From contig JBDRED010000039.1 of the NCBI GenBank assembly GCA_043820025.1, forward strand, positions 1 to 39,982: a DNA stretch of 39,982 bases, given 5' to 3'. Positions 21,389 to 28,827 of this stretch are shown in pieces; the first letter of the stretch is position 1; each line of letters begins with the position of its first letter. The notes beneath the pieces were generated by a model that was given only the letters and a program-made list of their open reading frames with translations, made no database searches and was not told the DNA's origin. Position numbers and translations under genes: made by a program. This DNA comes from JBDRED01 sp043820025 [NCBI: Elusimicrobiota bacterium]. Lineage in GTDB: Bacteria > RUG730 > JBDRED01.

Positions 21389-21823
21389 TTTATCCTCCTG
21401 ATAAATGCAATGCATTTTTGTTTAAATTGTTTTGATTAAAAAAGATTGAAATTATTATTTATTAATCTTTTAATTGACTTACTATATTACTTATTTAATA
21501 AATTTAAGTTAGAGTTAGTAGTAGTATGCGCAAAAAATTGTTAATTACTTTTAAAAATCAAAACCGGCTTTAAAGAGCAAAGATTTTTTTAAAAAGTTAT
21601 GCAATAAAACCTGTTAATAGTTTTATGCAAACACACTACTTATCCAAACAACGAAAAAGTTACCCACAAAAAAATCACTTATCCAATATTTATAAACAAG
21701 TTACTAACCGAAAAATTGATGGGTTTTCTTTGTTGATGTTGTAATAAAAACACTGCTTAAATATATTAGAACACATTATATATAATGAAACGAATAATGT
21801 AAAGAAATAAGAGGAGAAAAAAA
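21389..21823. other. Probable chromosomal origin (oriC), dnaN-dnaA gap
   Basis: This AT-rich non-coding region separates dnaN from dnaA. 21421-21510 is strongly AT-rich and could be the unwinding element. It is followed by TTAGTAGTAGTA (21515-21526), a 3'-GAT-type triplet run like the DnaA-trio, then a short GC patch (GCGC, 21528-21531). Five DnaA-box-like sites in one orientation follow: TTATGCAAT (21597), TTATGCAAA (21623), TTATCCAAA (21640), TTACCCACA (21660) and TTATCCAAT (21679), spaced 17-26 bases apart. None is a perfect TTATCCACA; perfect boxes are upstream of dnaA. The strand switch of surrounding genes supports an origin here or in the dnaA-rpmH gap. Confidence 0.7.
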
Positions 21824-21967
21824 GGGATTAGTCAAGACATGCGACACCCACGGTAAACATAGCCAAACCGAGTAGAGATAATATTCTCAGGACCGCTTGA
21901 AATCCCCGCCGAGAATTTTCACCAAGCGCAGAATATTATCTCTACTCAGTTTAATAGAATGAATTTA
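21824..21967. repeat. Dispersed repeat, copy B, with long hairpin
   Basis: The left end GGGATTAGTCAAGACATGCG (21824-21843) resembles 13666-13685. It is followed by a 23-bp inverted repeat with one mismatch, arms 21865-21887 and 21930-21952 (core GAGTAGAGATAATATTCT, 18 perfect). Inside, CGCTTG (21894-21899) pairs with CAAGCG (21923-21928). The outer part matches copy A at 13734-13790. It ends just before the dnaA stop (21975), so it may also serve as a transcriptional end for dnaA. Confidence 0.7.
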
Positions 21968-21974
21968 ATATGTT

Positions 21975-23324
21975 TTATTCGCCTGCGCGGATTTCCTGGG
22001 TAATTTTATTGATTAGCGCGCTGAAGTACGGATCTTTAACGGTCTTTTTACGTATCTTTTCGCATGCATACATTACTGTGCTGTGGTCTCTGCCTCCAAA
22101 ACGGTCGCCTATGTCAGTTGTGGATAGCTCAGTGAGAGTTCTGCCTAGATACATAGCTACCTGACGAGGTAATGCTATTGCGTCTGTGCGGCGTTTGCCT
22201 GTCAGGTCCTTTACATTTAAATTAAAATGAGAAGAAACGATCTTTTGTATAATCTCTACAGTAATATTTGTATTCGGATTTTCTTTTGTGATAATATCTT
22301 TTAATATATCCTTTGCGCTGTCTACCGTAATTTCAGATTTTGTCAGCAGTGAAAACGCGGCTACGCGGATTAACGAGCCTTCAAGCTCTCTGATGTTTGC
22401 CTTTACCTTGGACCCTATAAATAGAAGAACTTCGTCGGAAACAGCTATGCGCTCAACCTCGGCTTTTTTTCTAAGTATAGCTACGCGCGTCTCCATGTCC
22501 GGAGGCTGAATGTCAGCAATAACTCCCCACTCAAACCTTGAACGAAGCCTCTCTTCAAGTGTCGGGATTTCCTTTGGCGACGAGTCGCTTGATACAACAA
22601 TTTGTTTATGCGCTTCATATAATGTGTTGAATGTGTGGAAGAATTCTTCCTGCGTGCTTTCTTTCCCTGCCAGGAATTGAATGTCATCTATAAGAAGAAC
22701 ATCCAGGCTTCTGTATTTTTGCCTAAACTCGATATTTCTATCTCTGCGAATAGCCTCTATCAGTTCATTCATAAACTTATCAGCCGTGATATAAAGCACC
22801 TTTGCGTGCGGATTAGTCTGCTTAGCGTGATTGCCGATAGCGTGCAGTAAATGGGTTTTCCCAAGACCCACTCCGCCATAAATGAAAAGCGGGTTATACG
22901 CTTCGCCGGGATCCTTTGAAACAGCCTCGCACGCTGCTTGAGCGAATCTATTGCTTTTGCCGACTACAAAGCTGTCGAATGTGTATTTTGGATTAAATTG
23001 AAAGGTGTCTTGAGCCATCTCCTTTTTTTGCGTAGGCAGAGGCTCTATTATCTCTTCTTTTTCTGAAAATGTTTGAGAAGATACAACTAAATCAATAAAC
23101 GGGTCCTGATTTGTAATAGTATTAACAGATTTTTTTATATGTTTTTCGCAATTTGCTTTAATCCAGTCAAAAAAGAATTTGTTAGGAACCTCAATGGAGA
23201 ATTTCTGTTCATTATATAAGACAGGCCTTGCTCCTTTTAGCCATAAATCTATATTTTCCGCCCCAATTTCCTCTTTTAAAAGAGGAATCACTCTTTCCCA
23301 TAACTCTTGCGCTGATAAATCCAT
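21975..23324 (-). CDS. dnaA: Chromosomal replication initiator DnaA
   Basis: 449 residues, four-domain DnaA. Domain I (1-75) with LWERVIPLL, a linker (80-105), the AAA+ domain with Walker A GGVGLGKTH (150-158), Walker B LLIDDIQFL (210-218) and arginine-finger box LRSRFEWG (260-267), and the C-terminal helix-turn-helix signature GGRDHSTVMYACEKI (410-424) that reads DnaA boxes. Start ATG with GAGGATAA 4-10 bases upstream. Transcribed leftward, divergent from rpmH. Three DnaA boxes just downstream of a predicted promoter suggest autoregulation. Confidence 0.99.
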   Translation of the reverse strand: MDLSAQELWERVIPLLKEEIGAENIDLWLKGARPVLYNEQKFSIEVPNKFFFDWIKANCEKHIKKSVNTITNQDPFIDLVVSSQTFSEKEEIIEPLPTQKKEMAQDTFQFNPKYTFDSFVVGKSNRFAQAACEAVSKDPGEAYNPLFIYGGVGLGKTHLLHAIGNHAKQTNPHAKVLYITADKFMNELIEAIRRDRNIEFRQKYRSLDVLLIDDIQFLAGKESTQEEFFHTFNTLYEAHKQIVVSSDSSPKEIPTLEERLRSRFEWGVIADIQPPDMETRVAILRKKAEVERIAVSDEVLLFIGSKVKANIRELEGSLIRVAAFSLLTKSEITVDSAKDILKDIITKENPNTNITVEIIQKIVSSHFNLNVKDLTGKRRTDAIALPRQVAMYLGRTLTELSTTDIGDRFGGRDHSTVMYACEKIRKKTVKDPYFSALINKITQEIRAGE

Positions 23325-23385
23325 AGGTTATCCTCAAAATCTAATAAATTACTTTAGGGTTTAAGCCAAAAGTGAATGAATACAA

Positions 23386-23455
23386 TTATCCACAAAGTTA
23401 TCCACACCTGTGCATAAGTACCCTATTTAAAACCGCTAAACCATGCTTAAGTCAA
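23386..23455 (-). promoter_or_regulatory. dnaA promoter with DnaA boxes
   Basis: Two perfect TTATCCACA boxes lie at 23386-23394 and 23398-23406 (plus orientation), and TGTGCATAA (TTATGCACA reversed) at 23409-23417. On the minus strand TTGACT (23450-23455), 18 bases, TTTAAA (23426-23431) is a possible promoter whose start near 23419 would fall right beside the boxes. Bound DnaA could then repress its own gene. The boxes may also form part of a bipartite origin together with the dnaN-dnaA gap. Confidence 0.7.
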
Positions 23456-23629
23456 ATAATTGTTGAAAACAATAGATTGTTTGACTTCACACATTGTACA
23501 CCCAAAACTTAAAATTTGGATGGGTTGTTTAAAACTTCAATTAATATACAATGAAACAGGATATAGTGAATTTTTCGTAAAGATAGAATATAATTTAAAG
23601 AGAACACTAAGTCAAGGGAAATAATTTTA

Positions 23630-23725
23630 AGACGCAGATGACGCAGATAATACCACAGATAACACAAATAGCATTTTCCCATCTGCGCAATCCATGGCCT
23701 TATCCGTGAAATTTGCGTCTATAAA
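23630..23725. repeat. Imperfect GACGCAGAT/CACAGATAA repeat
   Basis: Short imperfect units (GACGCAGATGACGCAGATAA, then CCACAGATAACACAA) are followed by their partial inverse (ATCTGCGC, then TTATCCGTGAAATTTGCGTC). This motif family recurs in intergenic regions of many bacterial genomes. No coding frame is convincing here. It separates the AT-rich dnaA upstream region from the rpmH promoter. Confidence 0.5.
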
Positions 23726-23731
23726 TATTGA

Positions 23732-23760
23732 TTGACACCATAATGCCCAATAACTATAAT
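23732..23760 (+). promoter_or_regulatory. Consensus sigma-70 promoter of the rpmH operon
   Basis: TTGACA (23732-23737), a 17-base spacer and TATAAT (23755-23760): a perfect match in both boxes and spacing. The start would fall near 23767, about 36 bases before rpmH, whose GGAGGAA Shine-Dalgarno follows. It likely drives rpmH-rnpA-yidD-yidC and perhaps the genes to mnmE. Confidence 0.9.
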
Positions 23761-23802
23761 GCTTGTTTACAATACCTAATTTAGCAGGATTTTGGAGGAA
23801 CG

Positions 23803-23937
23803 ATGAAAAGGACATATCAGCCGCATAACAGGCGCAGAAAGAAAAAACACGGCTTTCTAAACAGAATGAGTACAAAAGCCGGCCGGAATGTTTTAAAGTC
23901 ACGCAGAGACAAGAAAAGAATTAGGCTTGCAGCTTAA
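23803..23937 (+). CDS. rpmH: 50S ribosomal protein L34
   Basis: 44 residues, the usual L34 length: [20 protein letters not shown], continuing [15 protein letters not shown] and ending KRIRLAA. Highly basic, with the conserved KRTYQP start and GF-RM-T--GR--L--RR pattern. GGAGGAA lies 2-3 bases from the ATG. Just after a consensus promoter and 9 bases before rnpA, the near-universal rpmH-rnpA order. Confidence 0.98.
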   Translation: MKRTYQPHNRRRKKKHGFLNRMSTKAGRNVLKSRRDKKRIRLAA

Positions 23938-23946
23938 TCAATAGAT

Positions 23947-24288
23947 ATGACAAAGGCGTTAATTGATAGAATAAAAAGCGCGAAGGAATTTTCAACTGTA
24001 ATTAAAACAGGACAAAAAACAACGACAGGGTCATTAATAATTTATTTTACAACAAACGAACAGTTGTTACATTCGAAACTTGGAATATTAATAAAAGGGC
24101 GTCTGGCTAACGCGGTTAAACGAAACAGAATGAAGCGCCTGGTAAGAGAAGCGTTTCGCGCGCAATACGACAGGATAAAGACTCGGATTAATATTGTAGT
24201 CTGCGCAAAGAAGGATTTTTCCGACTTGAAAATGCATGATATAGCGCAAGAATTATGCGAAGCCTTGGAACAATGCAAAATTATATAA
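23947..24288 (+). CDS. rnpA: Ribonuclease P protein component
   Basis: 113 residues, the usual RnpA size. It binds the RNase P RNA and helps process tRNA 5' ends. The RNR signature region [17 protein letters not shown] is clear, along with the family's opening ([19 protein letters not shown]) and [11 protein letters not shown]. The Shine-Dalgarno is poor; translation may follow from rpmH. The 3' end overlaps the start of yidD by 16 bases. Confidence 0.96.
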   Translation: MTKALIDRIKSAKEFSTVIKTGQKTTTGSLIIYFTTNEQLLHSKLGILIKGRLANAVKRNRMKRLVREAFRAQYDRIKTRINIVVCAKKDFSDLKMHDIAQELCEALEQCKII

Positions 24289-24506
24289 ATAATAAACTGT
24301 TACCTCAAATAGCAATATTTTTAATAAAGGCGTACCAAAAGGCGGCCTTTTTTATTCCTCGAAGGTGCAGATTCTATCCTACATGCAGTTCATATAGCAT
24401 TGAAGCATTTAATCAAAAAGGATTTATAAAAGGATTATATTTAACTATTATTAGAATTTTAAAATGCAATCCTTTTCACCAAGGCGGGTATGACCCGGTC
24501 AAATAG
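24273..24506 (+). CDS. yidD: Membrane protein insertion efficiency factor YidD
   Basis: About 77 residues from the ATG at 24273 ([16 protein letters not shown]); the frame opens at 24255, but that ATG has no better Shine-Dalgarno and would lengthen an already family-sized protein. The hallmark [14 protein letters not shown] and the tail [12 protein letters not shown] are both present. YidD is a small amphipathic, membrane-associated protein encoded between rnpA and yidC that assists membrane insertion. It overlaps rnpA and is 12 bases before yidC. Confidence 0.95.
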   Translation: MQNYINNKLLPQIAIFLIKAYQKAAFFIPRRCRFYPTCSSYSIEAFNQKGFIKGLYLTIIRILKCNPFHQGGYDPVK

Positions 24507-24518
24507 GAGATATATGTA

Positions 24519-26060
24519 ATGGAAAAAAACGCGGTTTTTGCAGCAGTATTGTCAGCAATAGTAATTCTTTTGTGGGTTACTATCATAAAGCCAAAGCCAC
24601 CAATAAAGGATGCGCAAAACACAGTAATGGCTCAAGAGGCTCCGGTAATAGAGCAGTCTATTAAAGGAATTGAAGGGGAAAGGATACACTCAGGCAGAGA
24701 TGAGAAGACTTTAACTGTTATGGAAAATGACGATACAAGGATTGAGTTAAACTCAAATGGCGGAGTTAAAAGCTGGCTTATTAAAGAAAAAGAAGATAAG
24801 GTTGTTGAGCTTGCGCTGTTAGATGAAACAAAAAATCTTGAGGCTTTTAGCCCAATGCAGATATATCCGAGGATAGAGTATACAAAAGCAGGCGGAGACG
24901 AGAGAAAGGGAATAACTCTTACCGGCCATATTGGCGATGGGGTGGAAATAAAGACAATATTGTCATTTGGCACAGAGCAGGGCATAGTTAATTGCGAGCT
25001 TGTATTATTTAACGAGACAAAGAAGATTCAAAGAATAAGCGATTTTGGCATTGGGCTTGGCCCGGGCATTGGATATGACGAAGCATCCAAAAAGAGCCAT
25101 TTTAGCGATATGAGATCGCTCATGTGGGACGGGAAGAAGCTGTATAAGAAAATGAAAGAAGGCACTGCAAGCCACACAAAGATACGATGGATCGGCATTG
25201 ACAGTAGATATTTTCTAGCAGCTCTTATTGATAATAATAATAGTTTTGATAAGGTAACGGTTGATAAACGAAAAATACCTGTGCTTAGGTACAGCGCAGA
25301 TATAATATTAGAGCCCGGCGAGCAGAAAAAAATATCGCTTTCAGCATACTGGGGCGAAAAGAAATACGAGTATTTGAAAACATTTAATGTTGGACTTGAT
25401 AAGAGCGTAAAGTTCGGATTATTCGGCGGTATAGGAAAGATTATTTTAAGAATACTAAACGCGTTCTATAAACTAACGGGCAATTATGGCTGGTCAATAA
25501 TTCTATTAACAACGCTTTTGCAGGCATGCCTGTTTCCTCTTACAAAAAAGAGCACCAAATCAATGCAGGCAATGAAAGGCGTTCAGCCAAAAATTGCGGC
25601 CATTCGAGAGAAATATAAGAGCGATCCTAAACAATTAAACATTGAAGTAATGAATCTATATAAAAAAGAAGGAGTCAACCCATTTGGCGGTTGTTTGCCA
25701 ATGCTCCTGCAGCTGCCAATATTTTGGGCGCTTTTTCAAACACTAAGAAGCGCTGTGGAACTGAGATATGCGCCGTTTATTCTCTGGATACAAGATCTTT
25801 CACGGCCTGACACAATAGGGCAGATAGCGGGATTCCCTATTAATATTCTTCCGTTATGCATGGGAATAATGATGTTTGTCAGCCAAAAACTTTCTTCCGG
25901 CGGGCAGGACGCGTCTCAAAACACAATGCTTATTATGATGCCTATTGTATTTACATTTATGTTTTGGGGATTTCCGTCCGGATTAGTATTGTATTGGTTT
26001 GTCAGCAATATTTATACTACAGGAATTCAGCTTTGGTTTGCAAAAAAACAGAAAGCTTAG
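24519..26060 (+). CDS. yidC: Membrane protein insertase YidC
   Basis: 513 residues. Gram-negative type: an N-terminal anchor (AVLSAIVILLWVTII, about 9-23), a large periplasmic beta domain (about 50-310), then the conserved insertase core beginning YKLTGNYGWSIILLTTLLQ with the hairpin region MKGVQPKIAAIREKYKSDP and VNPFGGCLPMLLQLPIFWALF. The final transmembrane segments include MPIVFTFMFWGFPSGLVLYW. The periplasmic domain supports a diderm host. AGGAG lies upstream of the ATG. Followed by jag after 18 bases. Confidence 0.98.
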   Translation: MEKNAVFAAVLSAIVILLWVTIIKPKPPIKDAQNTVMAQEAPVIEQSIKGIEGERIHSGRDEKTLTVMENDDTRIELNSNGGVKSWLIKEKEDKVVELALLDETKNLEAFSPMQIYPRIEYTKAGGDERKGITLTGHIGDGVEIKTILSFGTEQGIVNCELVLFNETKKIQRISDFGIGLGPGIGYDEASKKSHFSDMRSLMWDGKKLYKKMKEGTASHTKIRWIGIDSRYFLAALIDNNNSFDKVTVDKRKIPVLRYSADIILEPGEQKKISLSAYWGEKKYEYLKTFNVGLDKSVKFGLFGGIGKIILRILNAFYKLTGNYGWSIILLTTLLQACLFPLTKKSTKSMQAMKGVQPKIAAIREKYKSDPKQLNIEVMNLYKKEGVNPFGGCLPMLLQLPIFWALFQTLRSAVELRYAPFILWIQDLSRPDTIGQIAGFPINILPLCMGIMMFVSQKLSSGGQDASQNTMLIMMPIVFTFMFWGFPSGLVLYWFVSNIYTTGIQLWFAKKQKA

Positions 26061-26078
26061 AAACGAGGTGATACTATA

Positions 26079-26759
26079 ATGAAAGAAATAGAGATTCAAG
26101 GAAAAAGCATTGAAGAGGCGGTTAAGCTTGGGCTCGAACAGCTCGGGGTCACAAAGGATGATGTAGATATTCGTGTGCTTGATGAGGGAAAATCAGGATT
26201 ATTCGGGCTTATGGGTTCGTCGCCGGCGCGCATAAAAATGACATTAAAATGCGGAGAAGGAGAGTATACGCCTAAGAATGCCGAGGAGTATCATGAAATA
26301 GCAGAATGCGTGCAAAATCACGTTGAAAAAATAATAAAATTAATGAAATTTAAAGCAAGTGTTAAAACAGCGTTTCTCGGCGGAAGGATATTGGCAGATA
26401 TTGAAGGAGAGGACGCTAGTATAATAATTGGGAAGAGAGGGCAAACTCTGGAAGCATTGGAAACTCTTGTCAATCTAATGATCTGCAGAGAAGAAAGGGC
26501 TAAGGTAAAGGTTACGCTCGACGTGGAGTCCTATAAAGCAAGGCGGGAAGAGAAGGTATGCAGTCAGGCGAAAACTTTAGCAAAGCAGGTTAAAGAAACG
26601 GGCAATGAGTTTGAAATGATGCCAATGCCGGCCTATGAAAGGCGGATTGTGCATGTTACTCTCGAAAAGGATAAAGATATAACAACCGAGTCAATAGGAG
26701 AGGGAGCTGACCGCAGGGTTGTAATTAAGCTTAATAAAACAAAAACCTCGTTTAAATAA
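26079..26759 (+). CDS. jag: RNA-binding protein Jag/KhpB
   Basis: 226 residues in three parts: an N-terminal Jag_N domain (KEIEIQGKSIEEAVKLGLEQ, with GLFGLMG), a KH domain around 95-155 (IIIGKRGQTLEALETLVNL) and a C-terminal R3H domain (MPMPAYERRIVHVTL, then the strand around RRVVIKL). KhpB proteins bind RNA, often with KhpA, and influence cell-envelope growth and division. The usual place is between yidC and mnmE. Shine-Dalgarno GAGGTGAT. One base separates it from mnmE. Confidence 0.95.
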   Translation: MKEIEIQGKSIEEAVKLGLEQLGVTKDDVDIRVLDEGKSGLFGLMGSSPARIKMTLKCGEGEYTPKNAEEYHEIAECVQNHVEKIIKLMKFKASVKTAFLGGRILADIEGEDASIIIGKRGQTLEALETLVNLMICREERAKVKVTLDVESYKARREEKVCSQAKTLAKQVKETGNEFEMMPMPAYERRIVHVTLEKDKDITTESIGEGADRRVVIKLNKTKTSFK

Positions 26760-26760
26760 A

Positions 26761-28173
26761 ATGATACATTCTTCTCAAGATACAATAGCGGCTATTTCAA
26801 CTCCCGGCGGAAGAGGCGCTATCGGCATAGTCAGGTTAAGCGGCAAGTATTCAGTCAAAATAGCTTCTCAAATATTTTTATCACATGTGAAAAAAGATAT
26901 CTCCGGCGTTCCGTCGCATACGGTTCATTTCGGATATATCGTTAATAAAGATAATATTTTTATTGACGAAGCGCTTCTAACGGTTTTTAGGGAACCGCAT
27001 TCCTACACACAGGAAGATATGATAGAGATATCATGCCATAACAACAAACATATTTTAGAACAAATAATGGAACGCGTTATTGATTTAGGCGCAAGGACCG
27101 CGCTCCCCGGAGAGTTTACCCAAAGAGCGTTTTTAAACGGGAAGATAGACCTTTCGCAGGCTGAGGCCGTTGAAGCGGTTATAGAGGCTGACAGCAGGCT
27201 TGCTGAGGAACTTGCGTGTAAGAATTTAATGGGCAGCGTAAAGATATTAGTCGATAAATGGAATAAAATAATAATCAATATATTATCTAAAATTGAAGTG
27301 GCTATTGACCACGACGGGATCGCAGATATTGATATAAATAATTTAAAAGAATCGATAAATGCATTATCGCAGGAAATGTTGAATAGTTGTGTTCATGGCG
27401 AGAGAATATCTATACTTCAAGACGGGATAAAGATAGTTATTGCAGGACAGCCTAATGTCGGCAAATCAAGTCTTTTAAATCAGCTTATTAAACAGGAGCG
27501 GGCGATTGTCACAGATGTTCCGGGCACAACCAGGGATCCTATAGAGGTCGAAGTAATGATTAGAGGAGTAAAAGCGGTATTTATAGATACGGCAGGACTT
27601 AGAAAGATAGAAAAAAATACAGCGCGCGGCCATGAAGAGATTGAAAGGCTCGGCATAGAAAAAACAAAAAAGCATGTTCAAGACGCGCATTATGTAGTGT
27701 ATATAATTGATTTAACAAATAAACCGGAAGAATATGATTTTGAGATGATCACAGAAACAGGCAAAGCAAAACAAGTGATAATAGCAGGCAATAAATGCGA
27801 TTTGCCGTGTATTGTAACTGACGAGGATATTAAAAGATTAAAAAACATACAAGGCGTTAAATCTTTTTATAGAGTATCGGCTTTGAGCGGTGAGAATATT
27901 CATTCAATTATTGACGAGTTCACAAAAAATATTAATTCAGAGCTCGGAGATAATAGAGAAGGCGTAATGGTAAATTTGCGGCAAAGAGAACTAGTAAAAA
28001 AAAGCCGGAGACATTTAGACGCGGCATATAGGGCTGTCGCAAGTTCTGAGAATTGCGAGGTTATAGCCCTAGAGCTTCAAGACGCGCAAAAAAGGCTGAA
28101 TGAAATCTCAGGAATAGATATTTCCGAAGAGGTTTTGAGTAAAATATTCCAAAACTTCTGCGTAGGGAAATAA
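26761..28173 (+). CDS. mnmE: tRNA uridine-5-carboxymethylaminomethyl modification GTPase MnmE
   Basis: 470 residues. With MnmG it forms the cmnm5 group on the wobble uridine of several tRNAs. The N-terminal folate-binding domain starts DTIAAISTPGGRGAIGIVRLSG. The G domain has P-loop GQPNVGKS (229-236), switch PGTTRDP and DTAGLR (276-281), with NKCD further on. The C-terminal FCVGK carries the functional cysteine. It starts one base after the jag stop with no separate Shine-Dalgarno, suggesting coupling. MnmG follows after one small gene. Confidence 0.98.
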   Translation: MIHSSQDTIAAISTPGGRGAIGIVRLSGKYSVKIASQIFLSHVKKDISGVPSHTVHFGYIVNKDNIFIDEALLTVFREPHSYTQEDMIEISCHNNKHILEQIMERVIDLGARTALPGEFTQRAFLNGKIDLSQAEAVEAVIEADSRLAEELACKNLMGSVKILVDKWNKIIINILSKIEVAIDHDGIADIDINNLKESINALSQEMLNSCVHGERISILQDGIKIVIAGQPNVGKSSLLNQLIKQERAIVTDVPGTTRDPIEVEVMIRGVKAVFIDTAGLRKIEKNTARGHEEIERLGIEKTKKHVQDAHYVVYIIDLTNKPEEYDFEMITETGKAKQVIIAGNKCDLPCIVTDEDIKRLKNIQGVKSFYRVSALSGENIHSIIDEFTKNINSELGDNREGVMVNLRQRELVKKSRRHLDAAYRAVASSENCEVIALELQDAQKRLNEISGIDISEEVLSKIFQNFCVGK

Positions 28174-28183
28174 AGGAGAGTAA

Positions 28184-28672
28184 ATGAAAAAAATATTTTT
28201 GAAGTTTAGCGTCGTTGTAATTATCTGCAATTTGGTATTCACAGGGAGTTTATTAGCAAAAAATAAAACCGGCTCAGAAAAAGATGCGGTAGTTGAGAAT
28301 ACTAAACAGGACAAACAAAACGGAGGAATTTATTTATCCGGAGGCAGTATCACAGGTAACATTGTGGATAAGAACAAGGATGCTGCGAGAAAATTTATTA
28401 TCGAGTCTCCAACATTTGCTTTTGACGGCATTGAGGATACGCTGGAGCTTTTGTCATACAGGCCTGTAAAATCATTTAATGTTTGGGAGTTTATATATAT
28501 TTTTACCTGCAATCATGGAGGGTATGGCGATAGAAAAGGAAAAATTCTGACGCAGGCGCTTGAAGATCATACAGTACACTTAAATATTGTTGATTATGTA
28601 GTTGTGGAAGCTGTGATTGACAGCGAATGGGATATGCTAAAGCAAGAATACATCAAAAAAACCATAGAATAA
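28184..28672 (+). CDS. Secreted hypothetical protein between mnmE and mnmG
   Basis: 162 residues with a clear signal peptide (KKIFLKFSVVVIICNLVFTG, cleavage about LLAKN) and an AAAGGAGAG Shine-Dalgarno. After a hydrophilic linker the mature domain includes FIIESPTFAFDGIEDTLELL, CNHGGYGDRKGKILTQALED and ending DMLKQEYIKKTIE. I recognise no family. The single Cys-Asn-His-Gly-Gly cluster might be functional. Placed inside the tRNA-modification cluster, 10 bases after mnmE, but its export signal argues against a tRNA role. Confidence 0.75.
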   Translation: MKKIFLKFSVVVIICNLVFTGSLLAKNKTGSEKDAVVENTKQDKQNGGIYLSGGSITGNIVDKNKDAARKFIIESPTFAFDGIEDTLELLSYRPVKSFNVWEFIYIFTCNHGGYGDRKGKILTQALEDHTVHLNIVDYVVVEAVIDSEWDMLKQEYIKKTIE

Positions 28673-28689
28673 CACCGGCCTTTAATTAT

Positions 28690-28780
28690 CTCAATATATT
28701 GAGTAAAAGAACTCAGTGTATGGGTTTTAGATTATAAAAACATTAATATTTAACTGACTAAATTCCTTAATATAGTCAGT
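28690..28780. promoter_or_regulatory. Palindrome-rich gap before mnmG
   Basis: A 14-base palindrome CTCAATATATTGAG (28690-28703), an overlapping GAGT/ACTC stem (28701-28714) and an inverted repeat ACTGACTA (28753-28760)/TAGTCAGT (28773-28780). These could be a transcript end after the secreted gene and an operator or promoter region for mnmG. I do not see a confident -35/-10 pair. Confidence 0.35.
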
Positions 28781-28827
28781 ATAATGACTGTATTAAGCAC
28801 AATATGGTCAATTGCGATGAGGAATGT

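Noticed and set aside
21824-21967. Small RNA or riboswitch before dnaA/dnaN
   Set aside because: The hairpin lies downstream of dnaA and its parts recur at 13666-13792, so a dispersed repeat is the simpler explanation.
23627-23902. 91-residue minus-strand frame covering the rpmH region
   Set aside because: It runs antisense through the clear rpmH gene, its promoter and an intergenic repeat, and its translation has no recognisable domain.
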